From positions 1-15,609 of the forward strand of contig JAJYHU010000208.1 of the NCBI GenBank assembly GCA_021784615.1: a stretch of DNA of 15,609 bases. The letters run 5' to 3'. The position numbers and the translations under genes were made by a program. The notes beneath the pieces are model-generated. The model had not been told where the DNA came from and did no database searches. It saw only the letters and a list, made by a program, of their open reading frames with translations. This document shows, in pieces, positions 7,280-13,942 of the stretch. Every line of letters starts with the position of its first letter. Position 1 is the first letter of the stretch. This DNA comes from Acidobacteriota bacterium. Its GTDB lineage: Bacteria > Acidobacteriota > Terriglobia > UBA7540.

Positions 7280-8101
7280 CTATTTTGACCGGGTGATGGG
7301 CTCATACATTTCCGGCCGGCGGCCCGCGATGCGGTCAAATTCCCACTCGCCGGGCAGCCGCACCACAAGGTTCTGATCCGCCGCGGCGGGATCGATCTCC
7401 GCGTAGAGAATAGTTTCCTCCGTGTCGCCTGCTTCCGCCAGCGCCTGGCCGCCAAGGTCGATGATCTGCGAGTGGCCCGCAAAGCGGAACCCGCGCTCTT
7501 CACCCACGCGGTCCGCCGCAATCACAAACATGTGGTTCTCAATGGCGCGAACTTTGGGAATGTGCTGCCAGGTGTCGGAGCCGACGGGCCAGTTGGTGGG
7601 GATGGCGAGAATCTGCGCGCCCTTCAGCTTGAGCACGCGGCCCGATTCGGGAAAGCTGCAATCGTAGCAAATGTTCACGCCGATCTTGGCGTGCGAGTTT
7701 TGGAACACCGGGAAAGGAATGTCTCCAATCGCGTCAAAGCGGTCGATGCCAAGGAAGACCCGGTGGATTTTGCGATGCGTTCCAAGCAGGCCTTCGGGGC
7801 CGATCACCGCGGCCGAGTTGAAGAGGTCGTTGCCGGAGCTTTCAAGCATGCCCACAACCACCGTCACGCCCAGGCGCTTGGCCGCGGCCGCAATCTTATC
7901 CGTGGAAGGGCCGGGCACGGGCTCGGCCACGGGCAAAGCCTCTTCACGGCTGGTAAAGCAATATCCCGTGAGCGCGCATTCCGGAAACACGACCACCTTG
8001 GCGCCGCCCTGCGCGGCGGCTTCCAGGCGGTCGAGAACCTTGGCAAGGTTGTGCTGCTTATCCAGGAGCTTGATATCCATCTGCACGGCAGCGGCTTTCA
8101 T
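7280..8101 (-). CDS. Carbon-nitrogen hydrolase (nitrilase superfamily)
   Basis: Cytoplasmic amidase/nitrilase-superfamily enzyme, 273 aa, a normal length for the single-domain form. The catalytic triad is visible: Glu41 in FPECALTGY, Lys111 in THRKIH and Cys145 in NICYDCSFPES. It should hydrolyse a small amide, carbamoyl compound or nitrile through a Cys thioester. Resemblance is to N-carbamoylputrescine/omega-amidase/general amidase types, and specificity cannot be chosen from sequence alone. The ATG at 8101 follows GGGGAG (8108-8113 on the minus strand). Upstream lies the unusual AT-rich interval 8102-8635 with a leftward promoter around 8581-8608, which could give this gene a leader of roughly 470 nt. 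The downstream side converges on the chimeric ORF. Confidence 0.92.
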   Translation of the reverse strand: MKAAAVQMDIKLLDKQHNLAKVLDRLEAAAQGGAKVVVFPECALTGYCFTSREEALPVAEPVPGPSTDKIAAAAKRLGVTVVVGMLESSGNDLFNSAAVIGPEGLLGTHRKIHRVFLGIDRFDAIGDIPFPVFQNSHAKIGVNICYDCSFPESGRVLKLKGAQILAIPTNWPVGSDTWQHIPKVRAIENHMFVIAADRVGEERGFRFAGHSQIIDLGGQALAEAGDTEETILYAEIDPAAADQNLVVRLPGEWEFDRIAGRRPEMYEPITRSK

Positions 8102-8306
8102 AGGTTTCTCCCCAAAGAATCGGATGTTGGCGGTTCGCCCATTCTAACAAGGTTTGTGGTTCACATGTCCGCGTTTTCGCTCAAGATGAACAGGCGCGCT
8201 TGCCGGCGGAGGCAGTTCAAAATGCAGCGGACCTCAAAAGAGGCTGGGGGGCGGGCAATCTAGCCACGGAGCGGCTTTGCGGCGCGGGCGATTATTTTCG
8301 ATTTTC

Positions 8307-8439
8307 TTCGGTTCGTTTTTTTACGCTTCATGTATTTTCAACAACTTAGCTAGCTTCGTTTTAGCTTTGTTTTCGGTTCGTTTTGGCTGTTTTTTCCACA
8401 GCCCCCTTTTGTTTTCAACAACTTCCTAGCTTCGTTTTT
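8307..8439. repeat. Imperfect duplication with TTCGTTTT octamers and DnaA-box-like 9-mers
   Basis: TTCGGTTCGTTTT occurs at 8307-8319 and 8372-8384. A longer block beginning TTTTCAACAACTT and ending CTAGCTTCGTTTT occurs at 8335-8362 and 8412-8438, the second copy differing by an indel and a substitution. Together these form two imperfect units, offset 65 and 77 bp. TTCGTTTT is present four times (8312, 8355, 8377, 8431). TTTTCCACA (8392-8400) fits the DnaA-box consensus TTWTNCACA, and TTTTCAACA (8335, 8412) differs at one position; all three face the same way. Offsets are not multiples of three, so the repeats are not protein repeats. Function is unknown. Confidence 0.7.
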
Positions 8440-8461
8440 GAAAAAAAGAATTCTTTTTTTC
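8440..8461. repeat. Perfect 22-bp palindrome
   Basis: The sequence reads G, seven A, G, AATT, C, seven T, C and is fully self-complementary with no loop bases. It directly abuts the right end of the duplicated block. It could be a protein-binding dyad, an unwinding or cruciform site, or an RNA hairpin followed by a T-run. Confidence 0.8.
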
Positions 8462-8580
8462 TGCCGTATTTTCTCGTTTAGCATCGCTGTTTGAAACCAA
8501 GTAACTATATATCAATCTATTGTCTCGATTTCCAGCCATCGTTCAGGAGCTTCACGCCCGGCGCGAAACTCCACAGTACT

Positions 8581-8608
8581 AGCCTATCATAGAAGTCGAG
8601 ATTGTCAA
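8581..8608 (-). promoter_or_regulatory. Leftward sigma70-type promoter candidate
   Basis: On the minus strand a perfect TTGACA (8603-8608) is followed after 16 bp by TAGGCT (8581-8586), with an extended -10 TGA immediately before it. It lies just past the stop of the TonB-domain gene and points toward the AT-rich repeats and the nitrilase-type gene. The perfect -35 is the main support; the -10 is a partial match. Confidence 0.4.
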
Positions 8609-8635
8609 GGAAAATCAACCCTCGGAGGCTAACTA

Positions 8636-9487
8636 TTAAAATAGCCGAAAACTAAATTCCACCTCGACGGCCACTCGTATCGGCTTCCCTGCGCGAGTGG
8701 CAGGCTTGAAGGTCCAGGTTCGGAGCGTCTGGACAGCCTGCTCGTCCACCCCCAGCCCCAGCGGCTTGATCAGCATCTCATTCTTGACACGGCCCTTAGC
8801 TCCGACCACAGTTTCAAACACTATCGTTCCCTGAAGCCGTTCTTTACGCGCCAAGTGCGTGTAAGGCGGTTCGGGTCTATACAGGGGCTCCGGACGGGTA
8901 ATACCCTTCATCTTCTCATCCTTGGCGTCATAGGGATGCCCTAACATGAGGGCCGCTACTTCGTCGAAAGCCTTGCAGTGTTTCCGGTTCCAGTCAGTGG
9001 ATGAGATGTTGGGATGCTGCAGGTAATATCTCCAATAGCCGGGCACGAGATCAACCAGCTTTTCGCCGGGCGGAGCGAAGACCCTGCCCAGGGCCTGCTG
9101 GAGGGACGAGAGGTTCAGCGAGGTCGGGTCCGTGCGAATCTCGAGCGTCAAGCTGGGTCCCCAAAAGGGCTGAAGCCTATGGGCGGTGTTGACATACGCG
9201 TATACGACACGCCGGCCTATCAAACGCAGAGCTTTAGGTTTAAGTTTGACCGTCTTCGCCTGGAAGTACGCGTCAACCGTCCACGGGCCTGGACGGCCAC
9301 CCTTGATGAACCCGCCATTGGGGGAGAAGTGCAGGGTTGTGCCTGACCGGAACGTTCGCAGCATCATCGTCCGTCCGCCGTACACCTTTGCAAGCGCCAC
9401 CTGCATGCCTGGCAAGTTCTGCGCCCGCAGCCCGGCGGCGGACGCGAGGGCGAGACCGATCAGCAACGCCGTCCTTGCCGCTCTCAT
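8636..9487 (-). CDS. Exported TonB C-terminal domain protein
   Basis: 283-aa protein ending in a TonB C-terminal domain (about 205-283): GTIVFETVVGAKGRVKN, then DEQAVQTLRTWTFKPA, then a closing beta strand EVEFSFRLF. The domain normally contacts outer-membrane TonB-dependent receptors. The N-terminus MRAARTALLIGLALASAAGLRAQ is a signal peptide, cleaved probably after RAQ, so the protein is likely periplasmic rather than a membrane-anchored classical TonB; no Pro-rich spacer is seen. The middle region (about 40-160) has no family I recognise. The frame is open to an ATG at 9535, but the start at 9487 has GGAGAAGAGAG just upstream and begins at the signal peptide, so it is preferred. No ExbB/ExbD genes lie nearby, so this is a stand-alone domain carrier of unknown role. 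Confidence 0.88.
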   Translation of the reverse strand: MRAARTALLIGLALASAAGLRAQNLPGMQVALAKVYGGRTMMLRTFRSGTTLHFSPNGGFIKGGRPGPWTVDAYFQAKTVKLKPKALRLIGRRVVYAYVNTAHRLQPFWGPSLTLEIRTDPTSLNLSSLQQALGRVFAPPGEKLVDLVPGYWRYYLQHPNISSTDWNRKHCKAFDEVAALMLGHPYDAKDEKMKGITRPEPLYRPEPPYTHLARKERLQGTIVFETVVGAKGRVKNEMLIKPLGLGVDEQAVQTLRTWTFKPATRAGKPIRVAVEVEFSFRLF

Positions 9488-9601
9488 CGTTTTTTCTCTC
9501 TTCTCCGTCCACTCGGCTGGCGGCGCAAACCGCAATTCCGGCGATCATAGATCGCCGCGCCAGCAAATGTAGGCGGTGAGGACGCCGCCCTTGCTGGCCG
9601 C

Positions 9602-10297
9602 CTATTCCGCCGTGGGCATATGGAAGTACATGGACTGAAGGGCGACGCGGCCGGGGCCGGTGAAGCGGTTCCAGGAGATTTGCGCGGCGCTGGCAAAAAG
9701 GCCGGTGGAGAGCCGCTGGAACATCGTCTGCATTTCCACGCTGGGATCTTTGTAGATCCAGCCGCCCGGCTCGATATCGATCTGCTCGCCGGATTTGAGT
9801 TCAATCTCAAAGACGTTGCCGTAGCCGTGCAGCCAGACGATGCCTTCCTGGTCGCGGCAGGTGAAGCTGTCAATAAAGAAGCCGGTGCCGCCGAACAGAA
9901 TGTTGCTGACGCCTTTAACGCGGGTGAAACCGTACTCCAGGCTCTCCGTGGCCGCCAGGAACTGGTGCTCGCGGACGTCGACCGACTGCCCATGGGCAAG
10001 GTGAAGCCCGAAGACGTGCCCCACGCCGTCGCGGCTGAAGGCGATGCGGCCGGGCCCGCGCGCTTCTGTAAGAAAAACCGGCATGCCGGCTACCATGCGC
10101 TTGAAGGCTCCTTGAATGGCCTTGATGCCGACGTCGACTTGCGGATCTTTCCAGAGCAGGACGTGATGCTCAAAGTAAATGGGCATGCTGGCAAGCTCCA
10201 CGCTGAGCGCGGGCACGAGTTCGCCTTGAATGTGATAGGTGACTCCGGCATAGGATTCGTCATGAGCCGCGGTGGGCAATAAGACGGGAACAGCCAT
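9602..10297 (-). CDS. AIM24 family protein
   Basis: 231-aa protein of the AIM24/TIGR00266 family, a double-stranded beta-helix fold without a known enzymatic activity. Typical features are the Gly-rich turns and repeated beta strands: FKRMVAGMPVFLTEARGPGRIAF (about 66-88), GHVFGLHL, EYGF, FGGTGFFIDSF (about 135-145), EGIVWLHGYG and the closing GPGRVALQSMYFHMP. Two matching FxxGPGRxAxxxx halves reflect the internal duplication of the family. There is no signal peptide or transmembrane segment, so it is cytoplasmic. AAGGAG (10306-10311 on the minus strand) precedes the ATG by 8 nt. It is divergent from the AhpD-like gene. Role remains unknown; mitochondrial AIM24 affects inner-membrane organisation, but that cannot be transferred to bacteria. 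Confidence 0.88.
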   Translation of the reverse strand: MAVPVLLPTAAHDESYAGVTYHIQGELVPALSVELASMPIYFEHHVLLWKDPQVDVGIKAIQGAFKRMVAGMPVFLTEARGPGRIAFSRDGVGHVFGLHLAHGQSVDVREHQFLAATESLEYGFTRVKGVSNILFGGTGFFIDSFTCRDQEGIVWLHGYGNVFEIELKSGEQIDIEPGGWIYKDPSVEMQTMFQRLSTGLFASAAQISWNRFTGPGRVALQSMYFHMPTAE

Positions 10298-10403
10298 GAT
10301 GTTTTCTCCTTATCATCTCCGGGATAGATGCGCGACATTCGGGCGCCGGGAGGATCGTAACACGCCCGCGCAAGAGGCCGCAATAAACGGAAGTTCCATC
10401 GGC

Positions 10404-10438
10404 GGCGCCTGATTTTGGCGCGGCGGCCTTGCGCCGCG
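10404..10438. repeat. GC hairpins in the AIM24/AhpD-like divergent gap
   Basis: GCGCC (10405-10409) pairs with GGCGC (10417-10421), and the overlapping CGCGGC (10419-10424) pairs with GCCGCG (10433-10438), so the two stems are alternatives. They lie in the 282-bp gap between two diverging genes, where promoters should be. No clear promoter boxes were found. Confidence 0.3.
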
Positions 10439-10579
10439 GCCATAACCCAATCGCCCGGCGCGCGGTTGGCAATCGAGCGGCGGTAAGGCAAAATGGTGGG
10501 CGAGAACGGGCTCAACCTCAAAGTCTCTTCGCGGTAGAGCGTTTTCTTAAGAGGAATCGGACGGCCAGGGAGGAACCGG

Positions 10580-10978
10580 ATGGCAACACTCGGACTGATC
10601 GAATACCAGGACGCAAGCCCGGAAGTGCGGGCGGTTTATGACGACATCATGGCGACGCGCAAGACGGACTGGATCAACAATTTCTGGAAAGCGCTTGCCA
10701 ACGACCCCGTGACGCTGCGGCGGACCTGGCGGAACATCAAGGAGATCATGGGCGAGGGCGGCGCGCTCGACCGCCTGACCAAGGAGATGATCTACGTGGC
10801 TGTCAGCGTGACGAACCAGTGCAACTATTGCATTGCCTCGCACACGGCCGGGGCGCGCAAGGCCGGCATGACGGACGCGATGTTCGGCGAACTGATGGCG
10901 GTGGTGGGCATGGCGAACGAAACCAACCGCCTGGCCAGTGGTTATCAGGTGGAAGTGGATGAGCAGTTCAAGGCGTAG
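10580..10978 (+). CDS. AhpD/carboxymuconolactone decarboxylase-like protein
   Basis: 132-aa cytoplasmic protein of the CMD/AhpD-like fold, close to the peroxidase-related (alkylhydroperoxidase-like) branch. The redox signature is Cys81-x2-Cys84-x3-His88 in NQCNYCIASHTAGARKAGM, with the upstream Glu69 in TKEMIYVAVS. This is the AhpD pattern for disulfide/peroxide reduction rather than the CMD decarboxylase pattern, which lacks the Cys pair. Proteins of this size usually form trimers or hexamers. GGGAGG (10568-10573) lies 6 nt before the ATG. It stands alone, with no AhpC peroxiredoxin nearby, so its redox partner is not indicated by context. Confidence 0.9.
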   Translation: MATLGLIEYQDASPEVRAVYDDIMATRKTDWINNFWKALANDPVTLRRTWRNIKEIMGEGGALDRLTKEMIYVAVSVTNQCNYCIASHTAGARKAGMTDAMFGELMAVVGMANETNRLASGYQVEVDEQFKA

Positions 10979-11011
10979 GCAGGAGCACAAAACAGAGTGG
11001 CCTTCGTCTTC

Positions 11012-11073
11012 TGTAGCGGCGCTCCATGCGCGCCGAAAGCCACGAAAGCCGGCGGTCGCAGACCGCCGCTACA
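11012..11073. repeat. REP-like palindromic element
   Basis: A 62-bp unit bounded by 10-bp inverted ends TGTAGCGGCG (11012-11021) and CGCCGCTACA (11064-11073). The right half contains its own hairpin GGCGGTC-GCA-GACCGCC (11051-11067), and the left half a GGCGC/GCGCC stem. Such GC-rich palindromes with a TAGCGGCG edge look like bacterial interspersed REP/BIME elements. It shares GCAGACCGC with the hairpin at 7251-7279. Only this window is visible, so genome-wide copy number is unknown. Confidence 0.65.
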
Positions 11074-11255
11074 ACGTTGGTTGTCACTCTATTTTGAAAT
11101 CGCCGGTAGGGCCCGATGAAAGATGTTCTTGCGCCGCGGTGCGGCGAATGGTTTGGCGCATCCCCTACGGCCAACAAGGTCCCGCTTGCGTTTGCTTCGG
11201 TTCACTCCTAGAGTTAGGAGAACTGCGGGCTGGGCAAGAATGGAAAATTCAAGGG

Positions 11256-11285
11256 TTTCACGCCAAGGCGCTAAGGCGCAAAGGG
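11256..11285. repeat. Short dispersed-repeat-like segment (CACGCCAAGGCGC... type)
   Basis: The segment starts TTTCACGCCAAGGCG and continues CTAAGGCGCAAAGG, so it has a GGCGCnAAGGCGCAAAG periodicity. Its translations (FHAKALRRKG and SRQGAKAQR) are the kind of spurious peptides that recur in many environmental bacterial genomes. I treat it as a non-coding dispersed repeat; this rests on recall of the pattern, not on a search. Confidence 0.45.
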
Positions 11286-11385
11286 TCGCAAAAAGATTAG
11301 AACAAATCCCGGCTGCGGCGCTTTAGGACGCGTTTTTACCGGCCCCGAAATATCATTTGCAGTTTATCGGTGAAAGGAATGTCTT

Positions 11386-12531
11386 GTGGCTCTGTTCGTC
11401 GGTCTTGCGGGAATTTCGCTGCTGGGCGTAATTCTGTGGGACGCTTTTGAAACCATCGTCCTGCCGCGGCGCGTTACCCGGCGCTTCCGGCTGACGGGAG
11501 CGTTTTATCGCTACACGGGAACGCCGTGGCTGTGGATGGCCCGCCGCATCCGGTCCGGCAAGCGGCGCGAAGGGTTTCTGAGCGTCTTCGGACCGCTTTC
11601 CGTGCTGGCGCTTTTTGGCGTGTGGGCGGGCGGCCTGATCCTGGGATTCAGCATGGTGCAATGGGCGGCGGGATCCCTGCTGGGAGAGCCGTGGACAGTG
11701 CAATCATTCCGCGCGCAGCTATACCTGAGCGGCGCCAGCTTTTTTACGCTGGGCCTTGGCGACGTGACGCCGCACACGCCCTTTGCCCGCCTGGTGACGG
11801 TGGCGGAGGCGGGGATGGGGTTTGCGTTTCTCGCCGTGGTGATCTCCTACTTGCCGGTGCTTTACGGAGCGTTCTCGCGGCGCGAAGCCAACATTTCCCT
11901 GCTCGACGCGCGCGCCGGCTCGCCGCCGAACGCCGCGGAACTGCTGCGCCGCCACACCCGTCAGCAGAATCTGGACGCGCTGGCCGATTACCTGCGCGCC
12001 TGGGAAATCTGGGCGGCGGAGCTGATGGAAAGCCATCTTTCCTACCCGGTGCTTTGCTACTTCCGCTCGCAGCACAACAACCAATCGTGGGTGTCGGCGC
12101 TCGCCGCCATCCTGGACGCTTGCGCGCTGCTTGAAGCTCACACGGAAGGAGCGCTGCGCTGGCAGGCGGAGCTGACCTTTGCCATTTGCCGGCACGCGCT
12201 GGTGGATCTGGCCCAGGCGATCGAGATTCCGCCCCGGGCGGTTCCTTACGACCGCTTTGACCCGGCGACGCTCGCCGAAATGCGGGAGGTATTGGGCGCT
12301 TGCGGGGCGCCCCTGTGCAAGGCGCGCGCCGCCCAGGACACACTCGACCGCCTGCGCCAGATGTATGAACCTTATCTATTCGGCTTTTCGGAGCGGCTGC
12401 TGATGCCGCTTCCCAGTTGGAGCACGTCACGGGCTTCCGTGGATAACTGGCGAACCAGCGCCTGGGAAAAAGTCTCGGCGCCCGCCGAATCTTTATCCGG
12501 CTTGCAGGTGGAAGACGACGACCACCTTTGA
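11386..12531 (+). CDS. Two-TM pore ion channel-like membrane protein with unknown C-terminal domain
   Basis: 381-aa predicted inner-membrane protein. Hydrophobic segments lie at about 2-24, 66-92 and 135-162. Between the last two is a pore loop with SGASFFTLGLGDVTP (115-129), which resembles the potassium channel signature TVGYGD but has TLGLGD (121-126). It therefore looks like an ion channel (PF07885-type) with an extra N-terminal helix. The C-terminal 210 residues are hydrophilic to amphipathic, mostly helical in appearance (LLRRHTRQQNLDALADYLRAWEIWAAELMESH and later), with no RCK or cyclic nucleotide domain that I can recognise. Translation starts with GTG at 11386; AAAGGA precedes it by about 7 nt, and the nearby ATG at 11379 is in another frame. 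It converges with the methyltransferase gene, 20 bp away. Ion selectivity is not proven. Confidence 0.82.
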   Translation: MALFVGLAGISLLGVILWDAFETIVLPRRVTRRFRLTGAFYRYTGTPWLWMARRIRSGKRREGFLSVFGPLSVLALFGVWAGGLILGFSMVQWAAGSLLGEPWTVQSFRAQLYLSGASFFTLGLGDVTPHTPFARLVTVAEAGMGFAFLAVVISYLPVLYGAFSRREANISLLDARAGSPPNAAELLRRHTRQQNLDALADYLRAWEIWAAELMESHLSYPVLCYFRSQHNNQSWVSALAAILDACALLEAHTEGALRWQAELTFAICRHALVDLAQAIEIPPRAVPYDRFDPATLAEMREVLGACGAPLCKARAAQDTLDRLRQMYEPYLFGFSERLLMPLPSWSTSRASVDNWRTSAWEKVSAPAESLSGLQVEDDDHL

Positions 12532-12551
12532 GCTTGCGCCTTGGCCCCTGC

Positions 12552-13148
12552 TTACGGGCGGACGTAGAGATAAAGGGTATGGTGGTCGCCGTATTCATCG
12601 GTGACCTGCACGGTCTTGACCGCGTTCCAGGGATTCACGGGAAAGTCGTTGGCGACGACGCGCGTGCCGGAGCGAAGTTCCTTATCCAGGATAGGCGCCA
12701 GCAGGTCGTTGGCGCTGGGCGTCAGATAGAGCGTCACCACCGTTGCGGGACGGACGTCGGATTGAAACAAGTTTCCGTAAATGATTTGGGCTTTCCCGCC
12801 AAGGCCCAGCTTCAGAATGCGCGCCGAAGACTCATGGACAAGTTCCGGGTCAAGTTCCACGCCCACCGCGCGCGCGCCAAACTTTTGCGCCGCCATAATC
12901 ACGATGCGGCCGTCACCCGAGCCGAGATCGTAAACCACGTCATGGCGGGTGACCTTGGCCAGTTGCAGCATCCTTCGAACCACTGTCATGGGCGTGGGAA
13001 CATAGGGCACGTACCGCCGCGGAGCTTCTGAAGAAGATCCCTCCTGCGCCGAGGCTTTGGGAAGCGGCATGAAGACGCACGGGAAAAAAGCCACGGCGGC
13101 GCCGAGCGCCCAGGCGCGCTTGAGTCCCGCTCTTTGCCATCGCCTCAC
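12552..13148 (-). CDS. SAM-dependent methyltransferase with a signal peptide-like N-terminus
   Basis: 198-aa class I methyltransferase. Motif I is VVYDLGSGDGR (71-81) for SAM binding, motif II is GVELD (96-100), and NDFP (167-170) is in the position of the catalytic NPPY/DFP-type motif. The overall pattern resembles FAM173/ATPSCKMT-type protein lysine methyltransferases. The N-terminus has RR/KR followed by a hydrophobic stretch AWALGAAVAFFPCVFM and a PKASAQ cleavage-type site, so it is predicted to be exported or membrane anchored, which is odd for a SAM enzyme. The frame opens at an ATG at 13166, but AAGGAGG (13155-13161) lies downstream of it and 6 nt before GTG at 13148, so GTG is the preferred start. 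It diverges from the DinB-like gene and converges with the channel gene. Confidence 0.85.
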   Translation of the reverse strand: MRRWQRAGLKRAWALGAAVAFFPCVFMPLPKASAQEGSSSEAPRRYVPYVPTPMTVVRRMLQLAKVTRHDVVYDLGSGDGRIVIMAAQKFGARAVGVELDPELVHESSARILKLGLGGKAQIIYGNLFQSDVRPATVVTLYLTPSANDLLAPILDKELRSGTRVVANDFPVNPWNAVKTVQVTDEYGDHHTLYLYVRP

Positions 13149-13366
13149 GGTCTGCCTCCTTCGCATGAGATTCGACCCATTCTATCAGCAAATCGCAAGG
13201 CATGCGGCTGAGCGAGGCGGTTGCGCCCCCGCCGCCGCGCGATTGGTTTGCCCCGGCGCGCGCGCCGTGCTTCAATGGAAGTTTCGCGATGGACAGGCAT
13301 GCGGCGCCAACGAAACCGCATGATCTTTATCACATCCCAGGACCGCCGGTCCGAATGGAGGAACAG

Positions 13367-13873
13367 ATGAAAATCGGAGAAAGAATGTTGCCCGAGTTCG
13401 ACCATGAAATGGCAAGTACCCGCAAGACGCTGGAGCGCGTGCCGGAAGATAAATTCGGCTGGAAGCCCCATGAGAAGTCGATGCCAATGGGGCGCCTCGC
13501 TTCCCACATTGCGGAGATTCCCGGCTGGGTGGGCATTACGCTCGGTCATGATTCCTTTGACGCGAACCCGCCGGACGGCCAATCGGCCTACCAGCCCCTG
13601 CTCGCAACCTCGCGCCGGGAATTGCTGGAAGCCTTTGACCGGAACATCGCGGCGGCAAGAGCGGCGCTGGCCGCCGTTGAGGACGAAACGATGATGCAAA
13701 CTTGGTCGCTGCTTCGAGCGGGCGCGGTGGTTTTTTCCATGCCGAAAATCGCCGTCCAGCGAACCTTTGTGATGAACCACCTGATCCATCATCGCGCGCA
13801 GTTGGCCGTCTACCTGCGGCTGAACAATGTCCCGGTGCCCGCTCTCTACGGCCCCTCGGCGGACGAGCAGTAA
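13367..13873 (+). CDS. DinB/YfiT-like metal-binding protein
   Basis: 168-aa cytoplasmic four-helix-bundle protein of the DinB superfamily (not DNA polymerase IV). The metal-binding His triad is visible: His47 in MGRLASHIAEIPGW, and His138 and His142 in NHLIHHRAQLAVYLR. Members act as putative metal-dependent hydrolases or thiol transferases, such as bacillithiol or mycothiol S-transferases; the thiol partner here is unknown. The open frame extends to an ATG at 13202, but the added N-terminal residues are not DinB-like. GGAGG (13357-13361) lies 5 nt before the ATG at 13367, which gives the family-typical length. It is divergent from the methyltransferase, and the 218-bp gap between the two starts shows no clear promoter. 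Confidence 0.9.
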   Translation: MKIGERMLPEFDHEMASTRKTLERVPEDKFGWKPHEKSMPMGRLASHIAEIPGWVGITLGHDSFDANPPDGQSAYQPLLATSRRELLEAFDRNIAAARAALAAVEDETMMQTWSLLRAGAVVFSMPKIAVQRTFVMNHLIHHRAQLAVYLRLNNVPVPALYGPSADEQ

Positions 13874-13942
13874 GACGCGGCTTTCCGGTGGCCGCCGCGC
13901 GCGGAGCCGGGCCGGTTTGCGCTTGAAGCTCCATGGAACCCA

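Larger units (their letters stand above)
8102..8635. other. 534-bp non-coding interval with AT-rich repeat core
   Basis: No credible protein gene is present. About 8290-8480 is strongly T-rich on the plus strand, in contrast with the GC-rich surroundings. It contains duplicated blocks, DnaA-box-like 9-mers, a GGCTGT/ACAGCC hairpin (8385-8403) and a 22-bp palindrome. A leftward promoter candidate lies at 8581-8608. Stretches 8102-8285 and 8465-8575 show nothing recognisable. Confidence 0.6.
10979..11385. other. 407-bp non-coding interval with two repeat elements
   Basis: Between the AhpD-like gene and the channel-like gene no ORF is credible. The interval holds a palindromic REP-like element (11012-11073) and a 30-bp Ala/Lys-frame dispersed-repeat-like segment (11256-11285). 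The remaining sequence, including 11080-11250, shows nothing recognisable. Confidence 0.6.

Noticed and set aside
7472..8263. 263-codon plus-strand open frame opposite the nitrilase-type gene
   Set aside because: The minus strand has a complete Glu-Lys-Cys triad and a ribosome site; the plus-strand translation has no recognisable features.
8307..8461. CRISPR array
   Set aside because: There are only two imperfect repeats with unequal spacing, no regular spacers and no cas genes.
8321..8539. Small minus-strand frame (37 codons from ATG 8539, then TAG at 8426-8428, then 34 more open codons to TAA)
   Set aside because: There is no ribosome site, the composition is only the A-rich repeat (Lys/Asn/Glu), and the DNA repeat offsets (65 and 77 bp) are not multiples of three. 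An A-rich strand seldom meets stop codons by chance, so amber recoding is not supported.
8636..9487. Classical TonB energy-transducing protein
   Set aside because: It has a cleavable-looking signal peptide, no Pro-rich periplasmic spacer and no exbB/exbD nearby; only the C-terminal domain is TonB-like.
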